A stretch of DNA of 64,000 nt from Nocardioides nitrophenolicus (GTDB taxonomy: Bacteria; Actinomycetota; Actinomycetes; Propionibacteriales; Nocardioidaceae), in NCBI RefSeq assembly GCF_016907515.1, contig NZ_JAFBBY010000001.1, positions 3,534,001 through 3,598,000 on the forward strand. The letters are read 5' to 3'. This document shows, in pieces, positions 26,285 through 34,128 of this stretch. Below the pieces are notes generated by a model. The model was given only the letters and a program-made list of their open reading frames with translations, was not told the DNA's origin and made no database searches. Position numbers and translations under genes: made by a program. Positions within the stretch are counted from its first letter, which is position 1. Each line of letters opens with the position of its first letter.

Positions 26285-28600
26285 ATGACGAACTCTCCGC
26301 GCCGAATCTGGCGCCCGACCACCTGGGCACTGCTGCTGCCGACGGTCGTGATGGTGAGCACCGTGCTCACTGGGCCCGCGCGCGCCGACGACGTGGACCC
26401 GGCGCCGGCCGCGCCCGACAGCTCGCAGTCCACGGCGACGCCGGACCCGACGCCGAGCCCCGAGCCGGAGCCGAAGCCCACGCCGGAGCCGAAGCCCGCG
26501 CCGGAGCCGAAGCCGGAGCCGAAGCCGTCCGACCAGCCGACGCCGTCCGACCAGCCCTCCGAGGAGGGTGAGAAGCCCGCGCCGAAGAGCGACGACGACG
26601 AGTCCGCGCTGCCCGACGAGGCCACCGCCGAGCCGACCGAGGCTGCCGCGCAGCCCGCGCCCGAGGTGGCGAAGCCGCCCGTGGCCAACAAGGCGCCGAG
26701 CACCTCCTTCGCCGCCGCGGCCGCCGCGGTCAACACCAAGAAGGTCGTCGTCTGCAAGTACGTGTCGACGCCGCCGGGCGTGCTGCACCACATCGTGATC
26801 CCCAGCGTGAACTCGCTGCCGGGCTTCCCGGGCACCTTCCCCTGGGCCTTCGCCGACGCGCAGATCTCGGTGGCGATCCGCTACGCCAACGACGGCGAGC
26901 AGGCCAAGGACGTGGCGCTGTCCGAGTGCCCCCAGCAGATCTCCGTGCCGACGGTCCCCGTCGACGACCCGTGCGGCGCGAACAACGCCGTCTACGGTCA
27001 GGTGCCGGCCGGCAACTACATGGTCGTGCGCAACGGCGACGGCTCGATCACCCTGGTCGCCAACGCCGGCTACCTCTTCTTCGGCGGCTCGACCACGGTC
27101 ACCCTGCCGAAGCCGACCGAGACCTACACCGCTGCCTGTCCGGTCGAGATCCCGGTCCCGGCCGTGCAGTGGGACGACCCGTGCGGACCCGGCAACATCC
27201 ATGCCCGCACCCCGGTCCCCGCGACCGCGGAGTACGACGGCGCCGTCCAACCCGACGGTTCGGTGACCTTCACCGTCAAGCCGGGGGCGGGCGTCACCTT
27301 CCCGGGTGGCCAGACCTCGGTCAACGTGCCGAAGCCGGCCGACAGCATCCAGGCGTGCGCCCAGGGCGAGATCCCGGTGCCGCAGATCCCGGCCGACGAC
27401 CCGTGCGGGTCCGGCAACGCCGCCTTCCGCACCCCGCTGCCGACGGCGCCCAACGGGGAGTGGACGGCCGTCCTCAACCCGAACGGCTCGGTGACCATCA
27501 CCGCCGGCCCCAACACCACCTTCCCCGGCGGTGACACCGAGGTGACGCTGCCCAAGCCGACGGAGACCAACACAACGGCCTGCCCGAAGAAGATCGTGGT
27601 CTGCAAGTACGTCTCCACCCCGCCGGGCGTGCTCGACCACATCATCATCGTCAGCGTCAACGCGGCGCAGTGGCCGGACAACACGTCCTTCCCGGTCCCG
27701 TTCAACGACGAGCAGAACTCGATCGCGATCCGGTTCGCCGAGCCCAACGAGCAGGCGCACGACGTCGACGTGGCCGAGTGTCCATCGGCGGCGACGGTGC
27801 CGACCGTGCCCAAGATCGACCCGTGCGGGCCGGGCAACGCCGTCTTCGGCGCCGTACCGCAGGGGCCGTGGACCGTGACGTCCAACCCGGACGGCAGCAT
27901 CACGCTGACGGCCACCGGCAACGCCTACTTCCCGAACATGCAGAAGCAGGTCACCATCCCGGCGCCGACCGACAGCGGCATCGCGTGCATCGTGGTCCCG
28001 CCGCTGGACACCAAGGACCCCTGTGGCCCGAACAACGCCACGTGGGTGCTGCCGGCCGAGACCGACGAGTACTCCGTCGCGATCGTCCAGGGGCAGATCG
28101 TGCTCACCGCCAAGGACGACTACCGCTTCGACGGCGACGCGACGACGTACACCTACCAGGTGGCGGCAACGCCGACCGACTCCGGCACGGCCTGCCTGGT
28201 CGCGCCGGCCATCGCGCCGAACGACCCGTGCAACCCGGCCGGCGTCACGTCCAACGCGACCTGGGTCGTTCCGGCGGAGACCGCGGACTACACCGTCAGC
28301 GTGGTCAACGGCGTGATCACCCTGATCGGCAAGCTCGGGAAGGTGTTCGCGGGCGACCAGCCGACGTACGTCTACAACCTCCCGGCGACCCCGACCGACT
28401 CGGGCGTGGTCTGCACGGTGGGTGGCGTCGAGGAGACCCACAACCCGGGCAAGGCGAGCGAGGGCGAGGTCGACAGCGCCACCGCCGCCACCGGCCTGCC
28501 GAACACCGGCGGTCCCGCCGGCTGGCTGCTGCCGCTCGGCGGCGGTCTGGTGCTGGCCGGCGCCGGCCTGGTGCTGGCGATGCGGCGGCGGGTGGCGTGA
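26285..28600 (+). CDS. sortase-anchored (LPNTGG) repeat surface protein
   Basis: A 771-residue wall protein. Signal peptide 1-34 (cleavage after PARA), a Pro/Glu/Lys-rich stalk (about 38-115: PEPEPKPTPEPKPAP), then modules. Module A (about 152 and 435: VVCKYVSTPPGVLxHI) occurs twice. Each is followed by three B modules of about 60-70 residues opening with a DPCG or DPCN motif and closing near ACP/ACL (for example VDDPCGANNAVYGQ, WDDPCGPGNIHAR, ADDPCGSGNAAFR; then IDPCGPGN, KDPCGPNN, NDPCNPAG). So the layout is A-BBB-A-BBB, with paired cysteines likely forming disulfides. LPNTGG at about 738 is followed by a membrane helix and an RRR tail. No sortase gene is in the window. Confidence 0.92.
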   Translation: MTNSPRRIWRPTTWALLLPTVVMVSTVLTGPARADDVDPAPAAPDSSQSTATPDPTPSPEPEPKPTPEPKPAPEPKPEPKPSDQPTPSDQPSEEGEKPAPKSDDDESALPDEATAEPTEAAAQPAPEVAKPPVANKAPSTSFAAAAAAVNTKKVVVCKYVSTPPGVLHHIVIPSVNSLPGFPGTFPWAFADAQISVAIRYANDGEQAKDVALSECPQQISVPTVPVDDPCGANNAVYGQVPAGNYMVVRNGDGSITLVANAGYLFFGGSTTVTLPKPTETYTAACPVEIPVPAVQWDDPCGPGNIHARTPVPATAEYDGAVQPDGSVTFTVKPGAGVTFPGGQTSVNVPKPADSIQACAQGEIPVPQIPADDPCGSGNAAFRTPLPTAPNGEWTAVLNPNGSVTITAGPNTTFPGGDTEVTLPKPTETNTTACPKKIVVCKYVSTPPGVLDHIIIVSVNAAQWPDNTSFPVPFNDEQNSIAIRFAEPNEQAHDVDVAECPSAATVPTVPKIDPCGPGNAVFGAVPQGPWTVTSNPDGSITLTATGNAYFPNMQKQVTIPAPTDSGIACIVVPPLDTKDPCGPNNATWVLPAETDEYSVAIVQGQIVLTAKDDYRFDGDATTYTYQVAATPTDSGTACLVAPAIAPNDPCNPAGVTSNATWVVPAETADYTVSVVNGVITLIGKLGKVFAGDQPTYVYNLPATPTDSGVVCTVGGVEETHNPGKASEGEVDSATAATGLPNTGGPAGWLLPLGGGLVLAGAGLVLAMRRRVA

Positions 28601-28634
28601 GGGTGGCGTGAGGGCGGCGTGAGGGCGGCGTGAA
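28591..28634. repeat. 11-bp tandem repeat across the stop codon of the wall-protein gene
   Basis: Four copies of GGTGGCGTGAG/GGCGGCGTGAR in a row, the first containing the TGA stop at 28598-28600, and a partial fifth leading into the 116-bp element. Looks like slippage; no function is evident. Confidence 0.7.
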
Positions 28635-28639
28635 GGCGG

Positions 28640-28755
28640 CGCTGTAACACGTTGTCCGCTGCCCTTGCTGACCCGTGTCCGATGTGGGCGACCCGCACAG
28701 CGCCCCTCGGGCGACGTCTGGGGTCGGGAAGAGCGGCGGGCAACGTGTTACAGCG
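28640..28755. repeat. 116-bp terminal-inverted-repeat element, copy 4 (diverged)
   Basis: Same length, 116 bases, and the same CGCTGTAACAC...GTGTTACAGCG ends as the copies near 4.7-6.5 kb, but with many internal substitutions (for example CTTGCTGACCCGTGTCC in place of GTTGCGGGCCCGGGTCT) and no length change. Lies just downstream of the wall-protein gene. Confidence 0.88.
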
Positions 28756-28799
28756 GCCCGCAACGACCGGCTGACCGCCTGACCGGCCACCCGGTTGAA

Positions 28800-28849
28800 C
28801 GCCACGGAGCCCGGGGCGAGGAGCGATCCTCGGCCCGGGCTCCGTGGCG
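28800..28849. terminator. strong bidirectional hairpin
   Basis: A perfect 16-base stem (CGCCACGGAGCCCGGG with its complement) encloses an inner stem CGAGGA-GCGA-TCCTCG. It sits between convergent genes, ten bases after the stop of the minus-strand NTF2-like gene. No T-run, but of the type seen in GC-rich actinobacteria. Confidence 0.7.
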
Positions 28850-28858
28850 TGGGCGGGC

Positions 28859-29188
28859 TCAGCCCTCCCGGATGGTCATCGAGGCGACCTGCTCGCCGGC
28901 CACGGCGAAGGTGAAGCGGCTCAGGCCGTTGGCGTAGTTGCTGCGCCAGTCGCCGACCACGACCACCTCGCCGGCGTCGGTCGTGCTCACCTCCTGGACG
29001 GTGAGCGTGCCCTCGGCGCCGATCAGCTCCTTGCTGCTCCAGCCGTCGATCGCCTCGCGCCCGCGGAACTCGCGGCCCCAGTCGTCGACGTACCCGTCGG
29101 CGGTGAAGGCGTCCAGGAAGGCCTGCTCGTCGTGACCGTTGACGGCCGCGATGAGCGAGGCGACGGGCTCGGGTACCTGCGTGGTCAT
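28859..29188 (-). CDS. SnoaL/NTF2-like protein
   Basis: A 109-residue NTF2-fold protein: VASLIAAVNGHDEQAFLDAFTADGYVDDWGREFRGREAIDGWSSKELIGAEGTLTV is the family pattern. ATG at 29188 with GAGGAG upstream. Such proteins are often general isomerase-like or stress proteins; no substrate is indicated. Followed by a strong hairpin. Confidence 0.85.
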   Translation of the reverse strand: MTTQVPEPVASLIAAVNGHDEQAFLDAFTADGYVDDWGREFRGREAIDGWSSKELIGAEGTLTVQEVSTTDAGEVVVVGDWRSNYANGLSRFTFAVAGEQVASMTIREG

Positions 29189-29238
29189 GGCTGCTCCTCG
29201 ATGCTCGGCTCGCACGTCGCGCGAGCGAAGGGACCGGC

Positions 29239-29595
29239 TCAGTGCCGGCGGTAGGCGGGGGAGGCGTCGTGCGCCCCCAGCTGGTCGCCGCGGACGAGCG
29301 GCGCGACGGCGAAGGTCACCGGCGACTCGGGGAACTCGCTCGCCCACTCCCGGCTCTCGGAGTCTGCCACGGCCACCGCCTCCGCGCGGCTGGCGAAGGG
29401 GCCGAAGTAGCGGTCGCCCGTCGGGCCGTGCGCGATGACGAGGTGCGGGCCCCGGAGCTCCGCGCGGACGTCCTCCTCGACCATCCGCGCCAGGGTCCGC
29501 TCCATGGCGGACGCGCGCTGCTCGAGGTGGGTCGGAAAGGGCAGCACATTGCACGGCAGCAGCGCCCCCGTGGTGGTTCCCGGTGCTCGGCTCAT
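29239..29595 (-). CDS. hypothetical protein (118 aa)
   Basis: Not recognised. No signal peptide or membrane helix. ERTLARMVEEDVRAELRGPHLVIAHGPTGDRYFGPFASRAEAVAVADSESREW resembles a small alpha/beta SPOR-like strand-helix unit. The ATG at 29595 is preceded by a very strong GGAGGAGGAACG, so it is real. Upstream of the NTF2-like gene by 50 bases and possibly cotranscribed. Confidence 0.65.
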   Translation of the reverse strand: MSRAPGTTTGALLPCNVLPFPTHLEQRASAMERTLARMVEEDVRAELRGPHLVIAHGPTGDRYFGPFASRAEAVAVADSESREWASEFPESPVTFAVAPLVRGDQLGAHDASPAYRRH

Positions 29596-29722
29596 CGTTC
29601 CTCCTCCTGCCGGATCCGGCCCGGCTCCCGTGCTCCCTCGTGGAGGAGACAGCGGGCGCGGGCGTTCGTGACGCGAACCCGCCCGGATTTCTTCCGGAGC
29701 CGGTGCCGGCCGTGGGACGAGC

Positions 29723-30187
29723 TCAGGCGTTCGGGGTGATCGTCAGCGAGTAGTGGTGGAACTCGTCGTCGCGCCGCCAGCCCTCCGACTCGTAGAGCGC
29801 CTGCGCGGCCGTGTTGGTCGTCGCCGTCGACAGGTCCATCCGCAGTACGCCGTCGCGCCGGGCGCGGTCGGCGGCGGCGCGCATCAGCGTCCGCCCGACC
29901 TGCTGCCCGCGGCGGTCGGGTCGTACGAAGAGGTCGTAGAGCACGTAGATCGGCCCGGCCTCGACCGAGCACAGGGTCGGGTAGAGCTGCACGAAGCCGC
30001 CGAGCTCGCCGTCGCGCTCGGCGACCAGGATGACCGAGTCCCGTTCGCGCAGCCGGTCGGCGACGAACGCGCGAGCTCGGGGCAGGTCGGCGGGGCAGTC
30101 GTAGAACCGCCGGTAGGCGTCGAACAGGACGGCCAGGGCGGCCTGGTCCTCGGGGCGGGCGTCGCGCACCTCGACCGGCGGGCTCAC
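29723..30187 (-). CDS. GNAT-family N-acetyltransferase
   Basis: Acetyl-CoA-dependent transferase of 154 residues: VRDARPEDQAALAVLFDAYRRFY, VAERDGELGGFVQLYP and the acetyl-CoA loop VRPDRRGQQVGRTLMRAAADRARRDG, with the closing EGWRRDDEFHHYSL. GTG start at 30187 overlaps the universal stress protein stop (GTGA). Substrate unknown. Confidence 0.92.
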   Translation of the reverse strand: MSPPVEVRDARPEDQAALAVLFDAYRRFYDCPADLPRARAFVADRLRERDSVILVAERDGELGGFVQLYPTLCSVEAGPIYVLYDLFVRPDRRGQQVGRTLMRAAADRARRDGVLRMDLSTATTNTAAQALYESEGWRRDDEFHHYSLTITPNA

Positions 30188-30642
30188 GGCACCACCAGCA
30201 CCGGCCACCGCCGCAGCCGCATCAGCTGCACCGGCAGCGGACCGCCGGGGCGCAGGTAGGCGTGCTGGCGCGACGAGCCGAGCACGATGAGGCCGGCGGC
30301 GAGCTCCTCGGCGACCTCGGCGATCACCCGCGCGGGCGGACCGGTACGCACGAACAGCTCCACGTCGACCGGCCACTGGGTCTGCGCGATGGCCGCGCGC
30401 AGGCTCCGCTCGACCTCGTCCTGGCCCTCGATCGCCGCCCGGACTGCCTGCTCCTGACCGAGCGAGGCCTCCGTGCTCAGGTCGCGGGCCAGGACCAGCG
30501 CGAGCCGGCTGCCCTGGCGCCGGGCCAGTCCGGCGGCGTACGCTCCCGCGCGCTCGGAGGTCACGCTGCCGTCGACGCCGGCCACGATCCAGGCGGTGCC
30601 GTCACGCCCGAGCTCGAAGCCGGTGCTGGACTGGTGGGTCAC
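30184..30642 (-). CDS. universal stress protein (UspA family)
   Basis: A 152-residue USP: IVAGVDGSVTSERAGAYAAGLARRQGSRLALVLA opens the fold; the C-terminal IVLGSSRQHAYLRPGGPLPVQLMRLRRWPVLVVP keeps GSSR but the G-x2-G-x9-G-S/T ATP motif is degenerate, so ATP binding is uncertain. GTG start. Overlaps the GNAT gene. Confidence 0.88.
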   Translation of the reverse strand: MTHQSSTGFELGRDGTAWIVAGVDGSVTSERAGAYAAGLARRQGSRLALVLARDLSTEASLGQEQAVRAAIEGQDEVERSLRAAIAQTQWPVDVELFVRTGPPARVIAEVAEELAAGLIVLGSSRQHAYLRPGGPLPVQLMRLRRWPVLVVP

Positions 30643-30675
30643 CGGGCCAGGGTACGACGAGCGGCGGGCCGCTCC

Positions 30676-31047
30676 TCAGCGGTCGGTGAAGCGCACCTTG
30701 GGGCTGCGGCAGATGAGCAGGCGGCGGACCCGGGCGCCGTCGTCGGTGAGCTGCGCGCTGGCGTTGAACGAGGCCTCGAACGCCCCGTCGCGACGGGTCT
30801 CGCCGAGCACCAGCTCGGTGCCGTCGACCCGGGCGCCGCCGAGGATGTGGTGGGTCAGCACGCTCACCTCGCGCTGGGCGAGGTAGACCTCGAGGCCCGC
30901 CCGGTCGCCCTCGAACTCGGCCGCCTGGTCGCCGGTGGAGAACAGGATCGAGAGCCGGAAGTCGTCGGTGATCATGTCGAGCACCCGCTCGGGGGTGGTC
31001 GAGTCCATGATCTCGAACCAGTCGCGCAGCAGCGGGGTCGCGGTCAT
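30676..31047 (-). CDS. NTF2-like protein, second gene of operator-controlled pair
   Basis: A 123-residue SnoaL/NTF2-like protein (LLRDWFEIMDSTTPERVLDMITDDFRLSILFSTGDQAAEFEGDRAGLEVYLAQRE). The ATG at 31047 is preferred over 31068 because GAGGAG lies 10-15 bases upstream. It follows the NTF2-like gene at 31061, whose stop lies just upstream, so the two share a transcript starting under the operator at 31427. Possibly an isomerase or hydratase accessory for the catabolic island. Confidence 0.8.
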   Translation of the reverse strand: MTATPLLRDWFEIMDSTTPERVLDMITDDFRLSILFSTGDQAAEFEGDRAGLEVYLAQREVSVLTHHILGGARVDGTELVLGETRRDGAFEASFNASAQLTDDGARVRRLLICRSPKVRFTDR

Positions 31048-31060
31048 CGGGGTCGGCTCC

Positions 31061-31423
31061 TCAGGCATCGGGCAGCAGGGACAGTTCGGTGTCGAACGAC
31101 ACCTGGTACGCCGTGATCAGCCCGTCGTCGCCGACGCGCACCGAGGCGAGGAAGTGGCCGGTGGTGGTGCGCTCGTCCTCGACGACCTTGCCGTAGACGA
31201 ACTCCAGGTCGCCCGCGACGCTCTCGCGGAGCGGGACATGACGCCGGACCACGTCCCCGCGACCGGACAGGTAGGCGCGCAGGTCCTCCCGACGGGTGCC
31301 GCGGACGGCCTTGCCGGGCAGCAGGATCGCGGATCGCACGTCAGGCGCGAGGAACGCCATCGCGGTGTCGAGGTCGCCATCGTCGACGGCGGCGTAGTAG
31401 CGGACGAGCGTCGTGCTGGACAT
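31061..31423 (-). CDS. NTF2-like protein, first gene of operator-controlled pair
   Basis: A 120-residue SnoaL/NTF2-like protein (VRYYAAVDDGDLDTAMAFLAPDVRSAILLPGKAVRGTRREDLRAYLSGRGD...). The ATG at 31423 lies only three bases from the regulatory operator 31427-31441, so the message may be leaderless. Together with 30676 it is a divergent unit facing the acyl-CoA dehydrogenase at 31532. Confidence 0.82.
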   Translation of the reverse strand: MSSTTLVRYYAAVDDGDLDTAMAFLAPDVRSAILLPGKAVRGTRREDLRAYLSGRGDVVRRHVPLRESVAGDLEFVYGKVVEDERTTTGHFLASVRVGDDGLITAYQVSFDTELSLLPDA

Positions 31424-31426
31424 GGA

Positions 31427-31441
31427 CTGAACCTAGTTCAA
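31427..31441. promoter_or_regulatory. island operator site A, CTGAACCTAGTTCAA
   Basis: Fits YTGAA-N5-TTCAR exactly. Three bases upstream of the NTF2-like gene start on the minus strand. Part of the family of sites described in the findings. Confidence 0.75.
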
Positions 31442-31495
31442 TTCGCGCCTCCCTGTCCAGCGCTTGCCCCGCACGGCGCGGGCGCCTACCCTCAA

Positions 31496-31510
31496 TTGAA
31501 CTGAACTCAA
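31496..31510. promoter_or_regulatory. island operator site B, TTGAACTGAACTCAA
   Basis: Fits YTGAA-N5-TTCAR with one mismatch (CTCAA for TTCAA); 21 bases upstream of the acyl-CoA dehydrogenase GTG at 31532. Confidence 0.65.
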
Positions 31511-31531
31511 TCCAATTCTTTGGAGGGCGCC

Positions 31532-32644
31532 GTGGTCCACCCCTGGCCAGAACTCGATCCCGCGCTCATGGCGCCCGTCGCCGAGCGCGACCAGCTGCGG
31601 GAGGTGGTGCGCGACCTGCTGCGCAAGGACGCCGGCCACGAGCAGGTCCGCGCCTCGGCCGACTCGGCGGTGGGCTACTCCGAGGACCTCTGGCGCCGGC
31701 TCAACGCCGAGCTCGAGATCGGCCGGCTCGCGGTGCCGGAGGCGGTCGGCGGGCACGGCTTCGGCATCGCCGACCTCGCCGTCGTCCTCGAGGAGTGCGG
31801 CGCCGCGCTGCTGCCCGAGCCGGTGCTCGGCTCGGCGGTGCTCGGCTGCCAGGCGCTGGCCGCCGCGGACCAGCCGGCCGGGATCGGCGACCTGCTGGAG
31901 CCGGCCCTCGCCGGTGAGCTCGTCGTCGCGGTGTCCCAGGGCGGCGCGGAGCTGACGGCCGAGCGGACGAGCGACGGGTGGCTGGTCCGGGGTCGCCGCG
32001 AGCGGGTGCCGCACGGTGCCGCCGCCGACCTCGTCGTCGTGGACGCCGCGACCCCCGAGGGGAGCGCGCTGTTCGTGCTGCGGACCGATGACCTGGAGGT
32101 CGCCGCGCGGACCACGATCGACCCGACCCGCCGGCAGGCCGACCTCGCCGCCGACGCCGCGCCGGCGCGCTGCGTCGTGGGCCCGGAGCGGGCGCCGCGG
32201 GCGCTCGAGCGGCTGCGGACCCTGACCGCCCTCGCGGTCGCCGCCGAGCATGCCGGGATCGTCGGCGAGCTGCTGCGGAGCACGGTGGAGTACGTCGAGC
32301 AGCGCGAGCAGTTCGGCCGGGCCATCGGCTCCTTCCAGGCGGTCAAGCACCGCCTCGCCGACGTCCTCGTCGACCAGGAGCGCGCCCGGTCGGCGGCACG
32401 CTACGCCGCGCTCGCCTACGACGCCGACCCGGCCGCGGCCGCGCTCCCCGCGACCATCGCCGCCGCCGTGTGCGGCGACGCCGCGATGCGGACGGCGCAC
32501 GAGGCGGTGCAGCTGCACGGCGGCATCGGCTTCACCTGGGAGCACCACGCCCACTACTACGTACGCCGGGTGCTCGGCGACGAGGGCCTGTTCGGCTCGT
32601 CGCGGGCCCAGCGGGCGCGGGTCGCCGACCTGGTCGGCGTCTGA
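31532..32644 (+). CDS. acyl-CoA dehydrogenase (FadE27/ChsE-like subunit)
   Basis: FAD enzyme that makes an alpha,beta double bond in an acyl-CoA. The 370 residues are a little short for the family: the middle domain is reduced (VSQGGAELTAERTSDGWLVRGRRERVPHGAAADLVVV), while the C-terminal domain is normal (VEYVEQREQFGRAIGSFQAVKHRLADVLVD, AVQLHGGIGFTWEHHAHYYVRR). This resembles the partner subunits of heterotetrameric steroid-side-chain dehydrogenases. GTG at 31532 with GGAGGG upstream is preferred over the TTG at 31520. The 40976 enzyme is a possible partner. Ends before a strong terminator. Confidence 0.88.
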   Translation: MVHPWPELDPALMAPVAERDQLREVVRDLLRKDAGHEQVRASADSAVGYSEDLWRRLNAELEIGRLAVPEAVGGHGFGIADLAVVLEECGAALLPEPVLGSAVLGCQALAAADQPAGIGDLLEPALAGELVVAVSQGGAELTAERTSDGWLVRGRRERVPHGAAADLVVVDAATPEGSALFVLRTDDLEVAARTTIDPTRRQADLAADAAPARCVVGPERAPRALERLRTLTALAVAAEHAGIVGELLRSTVEYVEQREQFGRAIGSFQAVKHRLADVLVDQERARSAARYAALAYDADPAAAALPATIAAAVCGDAAMRTAHEAVQLHGGIGFTWEHHAHYYVRRVLGDEGLFGSSRAQRARVADLVGV

Positions 32645-32660
32645 TCCCGCGCAACGACGA

Positions 32661-32695
32661 CGAAGGGGCGCCCGGCCGAGCCGGGCGCCCCTTCG
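32661..32695. terminator. perfect 16-bp hairpin between convergent genes
   Basis: CGAAGGGGCGCCCGGC, loop CGA, and the exact complement. Lies 17 bases after the acyl-CoA dehydrogenase stop and 28 bases before the stop of the flavoprotein gene coming the other way, so it can serve both. Confidence 0.8.
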
Positions 32696-32723
32696 CGCGT
32701 CTGGACTCCCGCGTCGCAGACCG

Positions 32724-34052
32724 TCAGGCGGTGACCGGGGCCGCGGCGGTCGCCGCGGCGGTCAGCCCGAACACCAGGGCCGAGGCGAGGCCGCCGGCGT
32801 AGGCGCGGTGGTAGAGCCCACCGGTGTCGGAGCCGGCGCAGAGCAGGCCGGGGATCGGCGCACCGGCGGGGTCGAGGACCCGGGCCTGGTCGTCGATCCG
32901 GATCCCGTGGAACGGGAAGGTCACGGCGGGCACGCACTCGACGACATACCAGGGGCCCTCGGTCAGCGCCGCCGCGTCCTTCGCGCGGCCCGGTGTCAGG
33001 GGCTCGCCCGCGGCGGCCGTGCGGTTGAACTCCTCGATCGCGGCCCGGATCGCGGCGCCGTCGTAGCCCCACTCCTCGGGCAGGTAGTCCAGCTCGTCGA
33101 GCGTCTCGGCCAGGCCGACCCGCCCGCCGCGCCGGTTGGCCAGGGCGTACTTGTCGACGGCGACCGCGCCCTCGACGTACGAGGCGACGATCCACTCGCG
33201 ATGCACCCGGGCGTCGCAGACGAGCAGTCCGCGCGACTCCGGCTGCTCGAGCAGCGCGACCGTCGTCAGGTGGTCGCCCAGGGTCTCGTCGGTGAAGCGC
33301 TGGTTGTCGAGGTTGAAGAGCAGCGCGTGCTCGCTGTAGTAGAGGGAGAGGTCGACGAAGTCCGCCGGGTCCGCGAAGGGGACTCCGCTCGGGATCAGGT
33401 GACCGTAGAAGCCGGCGTCCTCGGGGCCGGTCGCGGCGCCGACGGCCGTGGCGAGCCGGTAGCCCGCTCCGGAGCTGTGCGGGTTGGCGCGCAGCTGCAT
33501 CTCGCCGGCCCGGGGGTGCACCTTCTCGGCGAGCAGGTCCGGGTCGCCCTGGAAGCCGCCGGTGGCCAGCAGCGTCCAGCCGGCCCGGATCTCCTCGGGG
33601 CCGTCCGGGCCGGTGACCTCGGCGCCGACCACCCGTGCGCCGTCGGTGAGCAGGCGGGTGGTCTCGGTGCGCAGCCGGACCTCGCCGCCGGCGTCGACCA
33701 CGACCCGGCGGCAAAGGTCGACGTACTGGTTGGTGTCGAACTGGTGGCCGCTGCCGAAGCCGAGGATCGGGACCGCGTCGCGCGCCTCCACGCCGACCGA
33801 GCGGATCCACTCGACCCCGTCCGGGAAGCGGTCGACGAGTGCGTGCCGCAGCCGGACGTCGCCGCGCGGGTTGACCTCGTCCATGACCGCGCGGCTGGGC
33901 GCGGTCCAGGCGTAGCCCGCGAAGCGCGCGGACCCGCCGACGTCGTCGCCGACCTCGACGACCACCACCCGGCGGCCCTCGCGCGCGGCGCGCGCCGCAG
34001 CGGTGAGTCCCGCCATCCCGGCGCCGATGACCAGCAGATCCGTCTCGACCAT
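32724..34052 (-). CDS. FAD-dependent oxidoreductase (fumarate reductase/3-ketosteroid dehydrogenase-like flavoprotein)
   Basis: A 442-residue FAD_binding_2 protein: TDLLVIGAGMAGLTAAARAAREGRRVVVVE (FAD loop), a capping region with FGSGHQFDTNQYVD, and the C-terminal GLLCAGSDTGGLYHRAYAGGLASALVFGL (second FAD contact). It is shorter than 3-ketosteroid delta-1-dehydrogenases (about 510 or more) so a specific steroid role is not proven. ATG at 34052; operator 34095-34109 upstream between it and the transporter gene. Confidence 0.88.
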   Translation of the reverse strand: MVETDLLVIGAGMAGLTAAARAAREGRRVVVVEVGDDVGGSARFAGYAWTAPSRAVMDEVNPRGDVRLRHALVDRFPDGVEWIRSVGVEARDAVPILGFGSGHQFDTNQYVDLCRRVVVDAGGEVRLRTETTRLLTDGARVVGAEVTGPDGPEEIRAGWTLLATGGFQGDPDLLAEKVHPRAGEMQLRANPHSSGAGYRLATAVGAATGPEDAGFYGHLIPSGVPFADPADFVDLSLYYSEHALLFNLDNQRFTDETLGDHLTTVALLEQPESRGLLVCDARVHREWIVASYVEGAVAVDKYALANRRGGRVGLAETLDELDYLPEEWGYDGAAIRAAIEEFNRTAAAGEPLTPGRAKDAAALTEGPWYVVECVPAVTFPFHGIRIDDQARVLDPAGAPIPGLLCAGSDTGGLYHRAYAGGLASALVFGLTAAATAAAPVTA

Positions 34053-34094
34053 CTCGCAGTCGTCCCTTCCGTCAGTGATGCTCGTTACTCTAAA

Positions 34095-34109
34095 CTAAAC
34101 TCACTTCAG
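34095..34109. promoter_or_regulatory. island operator site C, CTAAACTCACTTCAG
   Basis: One mismatch to YTGAA-N5-TTCAR (TAAAC for TGAAC). Lies between the divergent flavoprotein and MFS genes, 43 and 20 bases from their start codons. Confidence 0.65.
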
Positions 34110-34128
34110 TTCAAGAGGATGGTGGGAG

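Noticed and set aside
26225..28441. A 738-residue open frame antisense to the wall protein
   Set aside because: Arg/Gly/Val/Asp-rich shadow of the sense codons with no domain; an effect of high G+C at third positions.
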